Shown in pieces: positions 1-13,200 of a stretch of 64,000 nt of DNA. The stretch comes from Ascidia mentula (Eukaryota > Chordata > Ascidiacea > Phlebobranchia > Ascidiidae), in the NCBI GenBank assembly GCA_947561715.1, contig OX387198.1, forward strand, positions 2,418,001-2,482,000, read 5' to 3'. Below the pieces are notes generated by a model that did not search any database, was not told the origin of the DNA, and saw only the letters and a list, made by a program, of their open reading frames with translations. The position numbers and the translations under genes are program-made. The first letter of the stretch is position 1; every line of letters starts with the position of its first letter.

Positions 1-607
1 AAAAAAGTTAGGCAGCTTTTTTTAGACGGGATTTTTGATTTTGGCCGAAACATTACGGAAAAGGCTTTTGTTTATTATCTATGACACCCAGTCTTAGCGT
101 TGATCGAAAGCATCCTGTCGCAATCACCGTAGACGAAGTTATGCCTCTTTGTAACGAAAATTCAAACTAAATCTGCAAGAAGTTGTGTTAGCTTTTCAGA
201 AACATGTCAGGCACAGAATTATTGCAGTTTTTCGCTGCTACGTTTTTTTCAACCCTGAGAAAAATCAGCGAAGAACCGCGGTCTATATAGCCTACTGAGC
301 TATCAAACATACATTGCGTTTTGTTCTCCAGTGAAATTTTTGTGTCCATTTCGTACAATACCATTTTTCACCTTCTCCTCCACCCTCGAAAAAAGCAACT
401 TTAAACTATCCTTTGCAAGGATATGCATTGGAACCGCAGTTTCTATGAACGTAAAGTCCATCTCCGTGGCGCGATTTGTTGCAGTTTCCTGTTTAAAAAA
501 CCCTCGTCTTCCAGCAAGAGGCATCAGTATACCGCTGTGTGTGAACCTGCAAAATGCACATAAATAATTAAAACCCCAACCAATCCGGTCAATGCGTGAT
601 AAATGAA

Positions 608-760
608 GCTCTCGGTGAGGTTTAAACTCACGACCCTGGGCTAACCAGGCCCAACGCTCTACCAACTGAGCTCTCAGTGGTTTCACGGGGTATATTGTGG
701 CCAAAGTACACTGATGTGCAAGCGCACAACTTGTCAGGTAACCTTCACATATACGTAGGA
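608..760 (-). repeat. tRNA-containing interspersed repeat, copy 1 (damaged)
   Basis: The - strand carries a tRNA-like sequence (608-674) with A box TAGCTCAGTTGG-like and B box GAGTTTAAACC-like elements. Part of the 5' acceptor strand is deleted. About 85 bp beyond the tRNA (CAGTGGTTTCACGGGGTATA onward) are shared with the second copy at 48,890-49,049. A shared flank points to a SINE-like or duplicated tRNA unit, not an independent gene. Confidence 0.6.
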
Positions 761-1673
761 AAACCTGTGCAGTGGGGCAATCACGCCATTCAAATCTCAC
801 TCCGACTTTCCAGGAAAAGTTGCTGGAACATTAGCCTACTGCATTATATTATGCAATGATGGTTGAATATTAACATTAATTTGTTTGATTCTTATAATCC
901 GGGCATCACTTTCTGCCTTTTTCACCATTCTAAGTGTTCAAAATATGGCGCCACTGTTCGATACAGGCGGTGTAAAGAAGTGTTTAGTTACCGCGTTAAC
1001 GGTATGCAGTACCACAAACATGTTATTAACCAAAGTCCACAAACTAAATTACTACTGTATATTCTTCTACACAATAATTGTGAATTTATGGAGCCTAACA
1101 TATCCGTCATACAAATCCTGCTTCGTCAACACTGATCTTCTCAGTTTGAATTTTTTTCAGGTTTAGCACCAATATGCTTAAACTGACCATTGTTTCCAAA
1201 CATGGAGCATTGTTTACGAACACACGGTATTGTGACCGAACATTTGCCACTAATACCGTTTTTCATTCAATCTGAAGAGAAATAGCAAGCTACTTTTTTG
1301 TCTGTTTTTGATTTAACATGTATTTTAAACTTATGTAGGACTATTATGAAGAAATATAGCATGTTTAAGTACAAAAAACGTGTAATAAATAGTAGTATTA
1401 TTATTTATCTACTTTTATCAAACGTTTTTGTAGCGCAAAAGAACTTGCGATCACTTGTTGGCGTTTCCTTTCCAAGTTTCACGCTTTCGTTGTGTCACGT
1501 ATTCTTTTACGCCACGTTCTTTTTCACCTTTTGTTTTTTCACCTTCCACCTGCTTAGTTAAATGTTTTGTGTCAATTTATATTTTTTTCACGAATTGTCT
1601 CGAACGCACCAGTCACCGCACGTTGATTTTATATCGCAGCGCTCCCTTCCTCTCACGTGACACCGTTGGGCCA

Positions 1674-1745
1674 ATGACTGGCGAGATCAAAGATAAAACC
1701 GGACTAACACGAGACGCTAAGAGAAATCGAGAGACGTTTTTGCAG
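1674..1745 (+). other. Candidate orphan first exon (unit 1)
   Basis: A 24-codon reading frame beginning MTGEIKDKTGLTRDAK and ending in GCAG before GTTGTG. The 72 nt differ from the unit 2 copy (17511-17582) by two changes, both synonymous. A CACGTG E-box lies just upstream (about 1653). It may be the first exon of the decayed upstream gene copy. No domain is recognised and there are too few differences to prove selection. The surrounding 105-codon frame (1455-1772) shows both synonymous and non-synonymous changes. Confidence 0.3.
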
Positions 1746-1784
1746 GTTGTGATTCGTCTGTGGTATTTTTAAAGGTTTTATGAA

Positions 1785-2062
1785 CACTTCAATCTGGCCG
1801 CAATATTACAGTGTTAAGGGGCTCATTGTATGAATACTGATGAATTCACTTTCAGGTATGTAAGATTGCTTTTTTAAATATTGATAAAGAAGCACTTTGT
1901 ATCAAATATCTTTGTGTAAAAGTGTTTTGTAAGGGTGTAACATAAACACTTTTTGCTACAATGTTATTAACAGCTTCAGTTATAGTTTATATAGCAGTGT
2001 TTCCCAACCGGTGGCACGCGGCGGCATTCCAGGTGGTATGAAATTATTGAAGGCAACAAACA
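1785..2062 (+). pseudogene. Relic exons 5 and 7 of an extra MADF-TPR copy (unit 1)
   Basis: The 3' part of exon 5 (about 1785-1855, matching the TILQCLGAHCMN-coding segment, now interrupted) is followed by a truncated hAT MITE end (about 1999-2035) and the last bases of exon 7 (to 2062), which still end in the CAACAAACAG donor motif. It lies 5 kb upstream of the intact gene and in the same orientation, so it is a remnant of a neighbouring gene copy. It is more eroded than the equivalent relic in unit 2. Confidence 0.7.
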
Positions 2063-2121
2063 GGTATTTTAAAAGTTGAAAATAGTATTGTGAAGTTGGG
2101 ACACTGTTAAGTCATGTAAGA

Positions 2122-2214
2122 TTTGTTGACCTCCGGACGGTCATGTTGGGAGGTGGATTTCAAAAGTTACCGATAAACTGTAGATAAAATCTGCCATGCA
2201 TTTGGGAACAACAG
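2122..2214. repeat. Dispersed ~95-bp repeat
   Basis: The segment containing ATGTTGGGAGGTGGATTTCA and ending GGGAACAACAG recurs at 18,493-18,595 and, outside the duplicated block, at about 45,556-45,649. Nature unknown. Confidence 0.6.
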
Positions 2215-2631
2215 TGTTTGGAGTCGATCCGATATCGAGCCTCCTACTGGGCTGTGATTGCCCTCCAAGGAACTACGCAGTGGGGCGACCCTGTGTTGCG
2301 AAAGCATGAAAAACTTCTTCGTCGTGACAGATAAGCCCAGATGTCAAGGCTGTAAAAGCACTGCATGAATCTTTGCACGTGTAAGCTTACACAGATTTGG
2401 CTTCGTAAGCATTTAGACAGGCGCACGCACTCGGTCTGTTTTGGTTGGTCACTGCAACATGAACTATTTGAATTTAAATCACAGATACTGCTTGATCAAC
2501 ATGGTTCCTGGCGCAGCACTACCATAAAAAATGTACGAATTGAAACAGGATGGGTCAACCAATAAATAATTTATAAATTAATAAGAATCTTTCTTTTGGC
2601 ACTTAAGTTACGAGAGATTTTCATTGTCATC

Positions 2632-2668
2632 AACGTTTCGTTCACCATCCGGTGAGACTTCCTCAGGG
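2632..2668 (-). other. Hammerhead-like core fragment (unit 1)
   Basis: The - strand reads CTGAGGA, a stem with CACC/GGTG, then GAAACG, matching the CUGANGA...GAAA core order. No convincing stem I or U-H cleavage position was found, so only a decayed or partial motif is claimed. Unit 2 has the same at 18,978-19,013. Confidence 0.3.
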
Positions 2669-3265
2669 TTATGTCACAACGATAATGAATCAAACGATAA
2701 TGTTTTAATGTCGAGATGTTGTTTTTCAGGATATGTTGGAAGACGGTGAACTATACGACACTTGCATGTTGATATATACGGTGAATGGAGGATGCTAGTT
2801 TTCAAAATACCTTTGTGTGCTGCATTGTGGACTATTATAGTTTAAACAGTATTTACAACAAACATGTCCGAAAACGCTGGTTCGGCGTACCAGCTCTATT
2901 TCAATGCAGCAGCGACATCATGCGGAAAATGATCCACTATATGCACGGTATAGTAATGAGAGACGAAATGTCAGGAATTTTAAGGACAACAGTTACAATG
3001 GGTTCGTAGATAAAGTTACTTCAAGCCACTTTTATAGTAAAAAAATCAATTCAACATCAGCGCGAAGTTGAAGTGCTTCAAAAGTATAACCGGATTCGAA
3101 TAAAAAAGGTACAAAGAACTTACGTAAAATAAATTTACATCGAAGAGCACAACTTTTCGGTTAACGTTACAGTTTTACAATGGTGATTACGAGTAAAAAG
3201 CTGAAGAACTGTTGACAAAGTTTGTTTATGGATTTTGTTGGGTTAGTGGAGGAACTGTTGCCATG

Positions 3266-3451
3266 TTAGCCATCATCGTCAGTGTCCATATCAGATTCTA
3301 GGTGTGCAATGGGATTCCCAGCGTATGTTGTAAGTTCGACGAAGGCGCGCAACTCCTCGTATCTGAAGATCAGACTTCCACGTTCGTCTCTAATATCCAC
3401 AACCAGATAGGTTTCTTGATCGCGAGCAACGTAATACGTGCGTACAGGCAT
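3266..3451 (-). other. Conserved short ORF, possible relic (unit 1)
   Basis: A 61-codon reading frame with a protein-like composition (VVDIRDERGSL, FRYEELRAFVEL, ending DMDTDDDG). The unit 2 copy at 19613-19798 is also open but differs at eight residues, with mostly non-synonymous changes, which argues against current constraint. It could be a fragment of a decayed transposon protein; the family is not recognised. Confidence 0.25.
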
Positions 3452-5393
3452 ATTAAAGCTTTGTTGTTACAGCGGTTTAAGAACCTGAAAAAATCAAAGT
3501 TTTACTTGTTGAATCTGGAAGAAATCACTCAAAGTTGGATATTGAGAGGTAAAAAGTTTCGTGCTCAGTGATTTTGAAAATTCCGTGACTTGGCATAACT
3601 TATGGGAATAATTCTGCATTATTCCACCTCCAGGAAAAGAATAAACAAACAATAGAAACAAGCCCTCGTAAACCACGTGACTTAAATAGCCAACCCCCTT
3701 ACAATATTCTTGTATCCTAAACCGGTCGTAGAATTAGTGGCCAAAGCGAAACGTCCGACTGGCAATAATTGCCTTCAAATACCACAAACCTATTTCATTC
3801 TCTCATATTCGCGTCATTAATTTCGTACTCTTCAACACATGCGCAGGAGGTGTTAAAATCATCCAACAGCGAAGAGCAAAGCGCTAGTTTGATCGTGACG
3901 TCATTAAGGGTACTATTCAACTCCAACAGTTCGCTTCGAAACGACTTCCTACAACATACAATAAAACTGAAAAATCTGCTGCCTTCTTGTGGAGAACTTT
4001 ATGTCAACGAATTCACAATAAACAAATTTTACAATTAGCGACTCCTAAAGTTGCTTTGTTTCGTCTGCTCAAATAAAACACGTTCTTAAACTGCTACAGT
4101 TCTGTAGTAGCATATCCTTAACCGGCACCCACTATATACTAAGCGACTCAGCCCGGATTCCCTTTTTCGGTTTATATCAAATACGCGATGCGGCGAAATC
4201 CGCCAGTTAGCAAATTCGTGTCAAGCGTCGAAAGACACATTACTGAAACGTTTTGGGTTCTGGTTCAACATACAGGCCCCAATTACAACTCTATACTAGA
4301 ATCTAACTATGAATTCAAAACATGTGCTGAAAGCAACTCCGTATCTAATTCGCTGCTGTAATCCACATTCAAACAATCTACCAGTAGTGGCGCAGTGACC
4401 AATCACAAAACATTTCAACAAGTGTTTCCCTATCGTTATTTTGTCAACTTGCCAATGCGTTACAACCCGACGACCGCAACAATGAAATGTCTGCTATTTG
4501 ATGCAGAACGTTACAACACCTCGCTTGTATATTAGCAATAAATATCCTGGTGATAACAACTTAATTTAAGTTATTTCATCTACACTCACAACACGCTGTT
4601 GGATAGTTTTGGTTCGCATCGAAAGCAGGCAGGTATATATACACCGCCACAGCGCAGGTCGGCCTTCTTTTTGCGGTTTTCGCCAAACACAAGACACAGC
4701 GCGCTAAGCGTCAAGAGCGCGACTTCGTGTCGCAAATATCAGTTTCGCATGAACCTCACGACTAAGAGGCCAAACTTTCATCTCCTATTTTTTTTGAATT
4801 TATTGATGAGGGTACTGGGAAGGAATTTGCGGCATTATGTATAAATATATGCACAAAACAGGTGTGATGCTGGACATAAAGCACACAGGACCCGGGTACG
4901 TTTCGAACAAGGTTCAAAAATGTCAGCGACACGAGCAGAGTCGATACGAGCATATGCGAGAGGCTGTAATCCAAACGCATGGCGTTTGACGCGTTGTTTC
5001 ATGGTTAGTGTAATTCGGCGACCAAGTCTACCGACGTTGAGTAAACACATTGATCACGTGACGTGCTGGGGTGGAGTCCATCACACGGGGTCGTCGGTTA
5101 TGTGCTCTTCCGTTATTTTTTATTATTTTTAGATGTTTTGAGGTCTCGTGTTTGCAAGATTCTTTTCACTAAAGTTTGTAATGTTCTGCTTGTTTGTAGA
5201 TGGGTTTTACCCGCTCAGTGTATTTGGCCACTCATAACTGGAAGTTCAATTTGTCAAAAGTGAATGGAAAAACTTTCCAGGTCAAGTCCTTATTCAAGTG
5301 TTTCCAAAATTTCATGAGTAGTATAAAATAACTTTGGACAGGTGTAGATTGCTGCAACTTCTTTTTCCAAGACGTTTGCTTTTCACCGTAAAT

Positions 5394-5628
5394 CAGTGAT
5401 TCCCAACCTTTTTGTGGTTGCGTGCCACATGGAGGTAAACAACTTCGACGACGCGTATTACCTAATTGAGAAAGTAACCTAGGGGATGACGTAACAAACA
5501 TTAAGTGATCCCTTACGGTTTTTTTAAATTCAAACTATATCCGCTAAATACGGAAAGGTTGTCGCGTACCACCTGGAATGCCGTCGCATACCACTAGTAG
5601 TGCGCGTACCACCGGTTGGGAAACACTG
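5394..5628. mobile_element. hAT-type MITE, 235 bp (unit 1)
   Basis: Terminal inverted repeats CAGTGATTCCCAACC and GGTTGGGAAACACTG. Flanking 8-bp target duplication CCGTAAAT / CCATAAAT (one mismatch). No coding capacity. The TIR sequence and 8-bp duplication are typical of hAT non-autonomous elements. Confidence 0.8.
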
Positions 5629-6712
5629 CCATAAATCAAACCATTCCAAACCATATTCCTTGAGCTAATGCATTGCCGACTGTTACATCTCCAGACTATC
5701 ACTGCACCTCCTTGACTGCGACGCAACAATGGTCACTGTGCGTAATAATCCATTTGTAAAATCATTGTTGTGGTTGTTGCTAAGTTCTATTCATTTTCGT
5801 TCGCAACGTGAGAGTATGAGGTGATCAATGTGACTGAATGAAATTGTTGTATTTACACCTTAATGCAAAAAGGTATTTGATAAATTGTGAAAATAAAGAA
5901 CTAATTCACAAAAGTAAACAACATTGTGGTTGTTAGAATACAATATTGTGGTTTTTGTGACCTTGATATACCGTGGTTAGGAATTGTTGAATAGGGCGGG
6001 ACGGTTTGTTTTGACGAAATATATCCGTTACTATAGCCTTTAGCTCTTGTAGGCCTGGCGCATAAGAGTCTACACTTACGTATATAACTTAATGTGACAG
6101 ATATGGGTAATTGTTTTTTGAAGGCCACGAAAATAATACTATCTGTAACGTTTGTGGGTACATAGATTTGGGCGATTCTGTTGTTTTGTGCCACGAATTT
6201 TTCGCAAGACTTGTACAATCCAGCAGCAAGAAGTAAACTCCAATGCCGCAAGTTTAATTGCCGAGTAACACTTGACGTTCGACGCGGCGTACCATGTGGT
6301 AATAGCAGGAAGAAATACAAAAATACCCGACCTTTGCTTCAGCTTCTTTTGGTGTAGGCGGGGTGTGACGAAGCAGCGGGCGAAGAACGCTGTCTGACCT
6401 GACATCATTTATATGTGTTTGTATTTGACTGCACGCAGTGCTGATGCCATTTTTTTTCTTGACAACACAATACAATATTGTTACGTAAGTCACTGATAAA
6501 AAAAGAATCACATTGATGGGCAAAATTTTGTTGACAGCGATATGTTGCCGGAATGAAAAGATGATGTTGACTCAAATCGTTTTTATTTTGCATGAAACTT
6601 TAATGAAGTTACAAAAAGTTTCGGCATCAAAAATGTTGGTCTTTTGTACAAAATTAGAAAACTACCGGTAAGGAATGTATTCTCCACGTCGAGTGAACAA
6701 TTGCCACGCCAT

Positions 6713-7075
6713 CACGTGTAAAACAGTTTCCCAAGAAAGGCCCTGCGAGCGACGTCATTCCCGTTGGTTGGTTTGTGTGGCGTCAGAAGTCAACCTTGTG
6801 TAGAAGAAAACATGTCGCCAGACGTTCGATTGCGAAATTCAAGGCACAACAACAAAACACTGGAAGGTAACAACAACAAAAAATGGCGAAAATATTCCGG
6901 ACTTTTCCATTATGTACATTGATCTGTTCCTAATAGTATAATGTGACAAATATCTAATGGTGACCATGCCAACCAAGCAAAGACCTCCTCTTTTTCGTGA
7001 CATTCTTGTGTTTACCGTTTAGCTGTTTTACCTTAGGTTTCCTATCGGCTTAACACAAACATTTGCCTGACGTCA
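6713..7075 (+). promoter_or_regulatory. Candidate promoter of copy A: E-box, CRE half and full CRE
   Basis: CACGTG lies at 6713-6718, GACGTCAT at 6751-6758 and the palindromic CRE TGACGTCA at 7068-7075, about 205 bp before the start codon. The same three sites, in the same order, occur upstream of copies B and C. A short ATG reading frame (ATGTCGCCAGAC) near 6,812 could be a 5' exon but is disrupted in B. Promoter activity is inferred. Confidence 0.4.
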
Positions 7076-7279
7076 ACCAAAGCTCGTGAGGTTTTAGGAT
7101 GGAGACTTGGAGAGTTTCAGTTCCTTTGTGTAGTAAAACATATAGAGTGTGTTCAATATATCATTTGATTTGATACAGTTTTGTTTGCTATTACCGTCCA
7201 TTTGTGCTTTTTATATTTTATAAAAATAGGCTACAGTATTTCAAATAACAAAATTTTTGTTAAGGCCAAGTTGTTTATA

Positions 7280-10200
7280 ATGGAGCTTGCTAAGGTATTG
7301 ATACCAATGGTTCGCCGTGAGCCATGCTTGTATGATTCTAAACACAAAGATTACAAAGATAAGGAATTCAAAGAAAATGTATGGCTAGGAATTAGTCAAA
7401 AAACGCATCAACCAGGTTAATTCTTTTGTTGCATTGGCTACTGCATTTGTGTTCCCAACAATTATGCAAGATGTTAATTTTTTTTAAAATATTCAGTGGA
7501 TGACTGCAAGGAAAGGTGGAAAAGTCTGCGTGATCGATTTTCAAAAGTAAAAAATGCTATGGATAGAAATAAAAAAAGTGCTAAAGGTAAAACAAGAGTT
7601 TGGAAGTACTACACAGATCTACAGTTCTTACAGGGTCATTTACGACTACCAATGTAAGCTATTTAAAATTCTATTATGTTTTGTGAGTGTATAAAATTAT
7701 GTCTGTTCACAGTATTGTTGATAACCCTGATTCAGACACAATTGAATTTCCTGAAAATGGTATGTTATATCATGTGTTCAGTGACCAGATTTCGATATTT
7801 TTGCTGTGCGACGCACACGATAATTTTTCTCTCCATGTTCAATCGCAATTACAAAGCAACACCCTGTGCACAATATTAAAGATAATTTAATTACTTTTGA
7901 AATGTTTTGTAGAATCTCATGGAAATGAAATGGAAGAGGCAGATATTTCGTGTACATCAACTACTACAAACTCCTCACCGCTTTGTAAGAAACGAAAACT
8001 GTCAACCTCAGAGTCGCAGGTAAAAAAAATTTGCTTTATTTCATGTATGTATGTTTTTATTAAACTATTTGCCCTTTTACTAGGAAAACTTTGATCACAA
8101 CAATACACATTCAAAGGAATCAAAAACTCAGTCACAATCTCATTATAACTTTTCAAACTTTGGCAATTTTGTGGCAGATACACTTCAATCTATGCCTCTT
8201 AATTCTGCCTATAAAGCAATGGCCACAATATTACAGTGTTTAGGTGCTCATTGTATGAATACTGATGAAGTTTCAGGTATGTAAGATTGTTTTTTTTTAA
8301 TATTGATAAAGAAGCACTTTGTATAAATTTCTCTGTATAAGAGTGTTTTGTAAATGTGTAACATAATACACTTTTTGGTACAATGTTATTAACAGCTTCA
8401 GTTAGTTTAGTGTTTCCCAACCGGTAGTACCACTAGTGATACGCAAAAGCATTCCAGGTCGTATGCGAGCGCCTTTCCGTAATTTGCAGATTTAGTTCCA
8501 ATTTAAAAAATCGCAAGTGATCTAAAAATGTTTGTTACTTCATCCCCTAGGTTATTTTGTAATTTTGACAAAGCCAAACTTAAACGTTCAAGAAAAACAT
8601 TAAAACATTAAACGTTTTTCTTGAGAGTTAAATTTGGCCCAAAAAAACGAACTTTATACGTTCATGAAAATGTTATGAGATACCAACAATAGCATGTGAC
8701 ATGTATTAATAATTTCCAATACTTTGAAAGATGATAATATTTTGGGCGCAAATCTTTTCTTTTCCGTGTAATTGTGTATCACACAAATTTACAGTCTTAG
8801 CATGTACGCTCTCTAACAACATAACCTTAAAGAAATGGAAGCGATGGTGTTCAATGAAGTATTATTGTATTACCCATGCCCGGTACAGGATCGTTAATAT
8901 AACTTAAAAACTACCACAAAAACTCCTGAATATTTGGTTTCGGCCAGAACCGAACTTAGGACGATTCTGTACATCACCAGTGTAGAATGTCAGATTAAGG
9001 GAATTTTTAATATTCTAATGCGTTTTTTTTGTTTAAGGAAACACAACATCCGCTGAGGTTAACACGGATGGTGCAAAAGAAGAACATGCAGCCACCAGAC
9101 TCAATCAGCAACATTATGAAGGTACAAACAACATAAACACATATTTTCGTGACTAGTGTATAAAGATACTGATATATAAAGTTACAAAAATACTGTGCAA
9201 CCCACAATAGCTTCAACATCCACCTAAGACAACACAGAAATCATGTATTTTCTTTTAAATGGTAAGGTAGGACTGCTTGCAGCAAAGTCTTAAGTTTGGC
9301 GATTTAAAAAAATAAGCATGTTTAGTATAAAATAAGCTCTTTCTTATTTTTGTAAGACTTACTCACAAAACTAAACAAGTGTTTTTGATGATGGTAAATA
9401 AATGTGGTCGTCTGGCAATTTGTTTATATTAATGTAACTTGCCTAGGATCTTAAGTTCACAGTTCACTGAGATCTAGATAATTGTCATTTCTTAATTAGA
9501 CTTTAAAGCTACTTTTGCAAAGCTTGGTTGTAACATAGATAACATTAATTTATAGGGCTCAGAAAATAATTTGCTTTGCCAAAAAAATTCGGATGCTGTA
9601 TATGTTTTTTCTTTATATTTTTTGATTTTGTAATGTTTAGATTATTTGAATAATGGTGAAAGCATTCAACGTCCTTGGAATGACCTAGAATAATAGTTAT
9701 GCAAGCGTTTCTTTTCTTATCATAATCAATATAATAATTGTTGTTTAGTGTTAGTTTGCCTCTAAATATTTGTTTGTTGTATACTTTTGCCTCTAAATAT
9801 TTGCTTCTCAAATGTAGACACTGCTTTGAACACTGGTAAACCTGAAAGTTACCATAATTTTGTCAGCAATGCTACAGAAAACTTCATGCCAGCAAATCAA
9901 TCTTCAGTTAATGCTAATGTTTTACCACCACAAACAGGTATTTCACATTGCTACAGTTCTGTATGTACAGAAAGGACATTTTGTATCATAAGCCAAATTG
10001 AACAACGTTAAACCTTACAGTTGGTTAACATTGAAAATCATGCCAGCATAAACAAGACATGCAAACCGGCTCATTTCGATCTGTGCTTGTTTTTTTTTGT
10101 TTTTGTGTTCACACACACAGATAATATTCCAAACAAGGAAATTAGCTTTTAGGTTTGTCTGCAAATACAGCTATGTAATTTTTCTAAAGTGTAAGATTCA

Positions 10201-13200
10201 TCTCGATGTTAAATTTGAGTTTTTTTTTTATGTTTAATGCAGGTTTTACTTCAGTGGGCGGAAATTTAAATCTCTTGACTGGAAACGATGCCTTTACTGC
10301 AAACAACTCAACACAGCAACCACAACTTATGCAATTTCTTCCATCAACAACAGGTATTTCAAAAAAATCTTGGAAATTTGGCTAGGTGGTAGAAGAAGAA
10401 ATGAACAATTAAGGCCCAATTTTTGCCTTTTTTGCCATTCTAAGTTTTCGATATGCGAAGCCACTGTCGACACGCGTGGCGTGAAACAATGTTGAGTTAC
10501 CGATATTCAGTAACATGAACAGACCAATGCCATTGTCTTTAAAGACCATAAATTGAATTACTTTAATAACTCAATTATCGGTCATGCCAATCTTGCAGCA
10601 TTCACATCGATCTTACTAGATTTGTTTTTTCAATGATTGGCATATAGATGCTGGTGGCAAAGTGGTTCAAAAAAATTGGTGCCAGTAGAAGTCATTTAAT
10701 TGCAAACTGCAAATGATTATTTCGGGAGAAATTTGTATTTTGAGTCACTATTAAACATCAGTATGTAACTGAATGGTTATATAGTGTTGAAAACTTAATG
10801 CGGTCATCGTTTGCTATGCTGGGATCCTCATCCAAATTAATTTTGTCTCTTTAGATGGCTAAGTAAGTGCAACCGCAAATAAATTTTTGAACAAAATCCA
10901 TGCAAACATCAGCCAACACTTGCTTTAACGTTCAGCGAATAAGCGCGTTATGTTTAAAACTAACCATTTACCAAACACGTGGCATGGTTGCCAAACATGT
11001 TGCTTTGTTTCGAAACAAAGACCGTTTTTTTGTTCAATTGGACCTATTTAAAGAGACATCTCAGCCTACAACATGCAGGTTATTCGTTTGTTTTGTCGCT
11101 ATTTCAATGTATTTTATGTATTTTTGTATTTTAAACTTATGTAAGTACAAGAATCCTATAATGGAAATAAGCCTGGTCGTTCTCATACGTTAGTTACCAG
11201 ACGACATTTTGCTATTCAACACGCACAACAATAAAGAAAATAATCTGCATTATTCAAAGCCTTAACTTTCAAGTTCCTTATCGCCAATTTAAACCACATG
11301 CTAGATATGTATATTTTTTGCGAGCCTCGTCAGAGCACTTAATCTACAAGTTAATTTTTTGGTAAAGCTTAAATTATGTCATTGTACACATATTGGAAGT
11401 GTTATAAATTTCTGTTTTGTGTAGATTCTACTTTCTGTAATGGTGGAAGTTCCTATAATACTGTCACCAGTGTCCCACCCAGAAATGGTTCTTTGATTAC
11501 CGCTAACCCAACACAACAACATCGGAATACGGTGCAAACTTTACAAACAGGTATTAACTTGAAATTAATAAGCTTTAAGCCAAAAGTCACACAGAAATGC
11601 AAGGAAGAAATTTTCTCCAAAATGGTAAAATATGCAGTGAATTCATTGCAACTTTGTGACATGAAAAAATCTTTATGTTAATTCATGTGTGCAACACCTT
11701 TTTCTCATGTCTTTTTTTCGTGTCATGCAATGAGGCCATCAGTCCATCCTAGCAAATTTGTTAATATCAAAAACTACGCGAAGAGTATTGACATAGAAAG
11801 ATGTTTTTAGTCCCTGTTCACCATCTTTTTTTATTTTGATATGATGTAACATTTATTATGTTTCCGAATACAGAATTCAGTGCAAACCATGTTGAAATTG
11901 CCAATAACCCAACAAGCTTTGGTGAATACAAAACAAGCGGTGATATTTCTACGAGGCAGTCAGATGCTGCAATAGTATTGATGCAACTTTCAGGTACGTT
12001 TTCTTGTAAATTAGTAAATGTGACAAAATTTAACGTTGTTTTTTTTTTTTTTGCACATGAATCTTTATGTGACCCTACCTAGGCCTAATTCTTTTCATTT
12101 TTTTTGAAAATCTGTAAAGTCTTGTACCGTATTTACTTGATTGTAAGCCACAGCTTGTAAAGTTTTTGAACCTACTGTTTCTGCGGTGTTCAATCGAGGG
12201 CAGCTTATATTCGTGGGTGGCTGTGGCTCTCAGTTTCAATGAAATTCATGTTTAACTTGCTCTGCCTTACCAGTACGTTTTATCAAACACAGTTATCAGC
12301 GTACCTGACAATTTCAATGGACAGATTTGTTGACAATTATTGTTATAGGGCACCTAAGGTTCCCTATGACATTTACATGTGGCTTAAATTCGAAGGCGGC
12401 TTATATTAACTTTTGAACACCGTCACAATTGAATAAATAAGGTTGTACATTCTCAAGTTTATTTGCACTATTTTTTTCACAAAATCACCAACTTGCTTAA
12501 CACTAACATGACAAAAGTATGAAAATATATTTTTGTAAAACCTATTCAAGGTATTGAAGAGCCTGCAACTACTCCTTATAGCCCAAGGTTCACTGAACTA
12601 TTAAATAGTCAACGAGTATATACTGGGAATATTATCCAGGGAGCAATACAACAAACAGGTAATTTCATTGTTTATTACAAGCCCATTGATTTACATAACA
12701 CATATGCAAAGTTATATTTTTTCAAATTACAAAACATCACCAAAGGTGTAGCTTAGATTTAGTTTTGTTTAATCACTTTCAAGGCACTGAACAGCATCCA
12801 ATCACCTCTTATGATGTAACCCATGATCCTTTTTCAAGTGATGAACAGATGAATGCAGGAAAACTTGTGCAGGAACAGCAGCAAACAGGTAATAAACACA
12901 ATTTGAAAAAAACTGTATCTGTTGTTGGTAACCCCTAGGAACAGACTGCTAGCACCCCCTTTTTGACAACTACTAGTATTGAAACATGAATAAACTTTTA
13001 TGTAAGAGGAATGTAGGAATACCATTTAACAGAAATGCAAGCAATGCGAATGCTTCAAAGAGAGCTGTTGATTATACAGTAAATACAACATTTCATAATT
13101 AAATACCACTGTATCGGGAAAGTTCGGGAAAAATGAACATTTTGTACTTTCAAATATCACATATATCGTGACAAAAACATACATGGTTTTACAGCACATT

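Noticed and set aside
1455-1772. 105-codon frame (and its copy at 17,292-17,609) as a whole gene
   Set aside because: Most of it is low-complexity Phe/Ser-rich with non-synonymous changes; only the last 24 codons look exon-like.
5901-6320. 139-codon - strand frame (and longer overlapping versions in units 2 and 3)
   Set aside because: The copies differ by frameshifts and truncations in each unit and no domain is visible; it lies in the presumed upstream region of the genes.
11305-11345. CGTCAGAGCAC motif as another hammerhead trace
   Set aside because: No GAAA core element at the required spacing.
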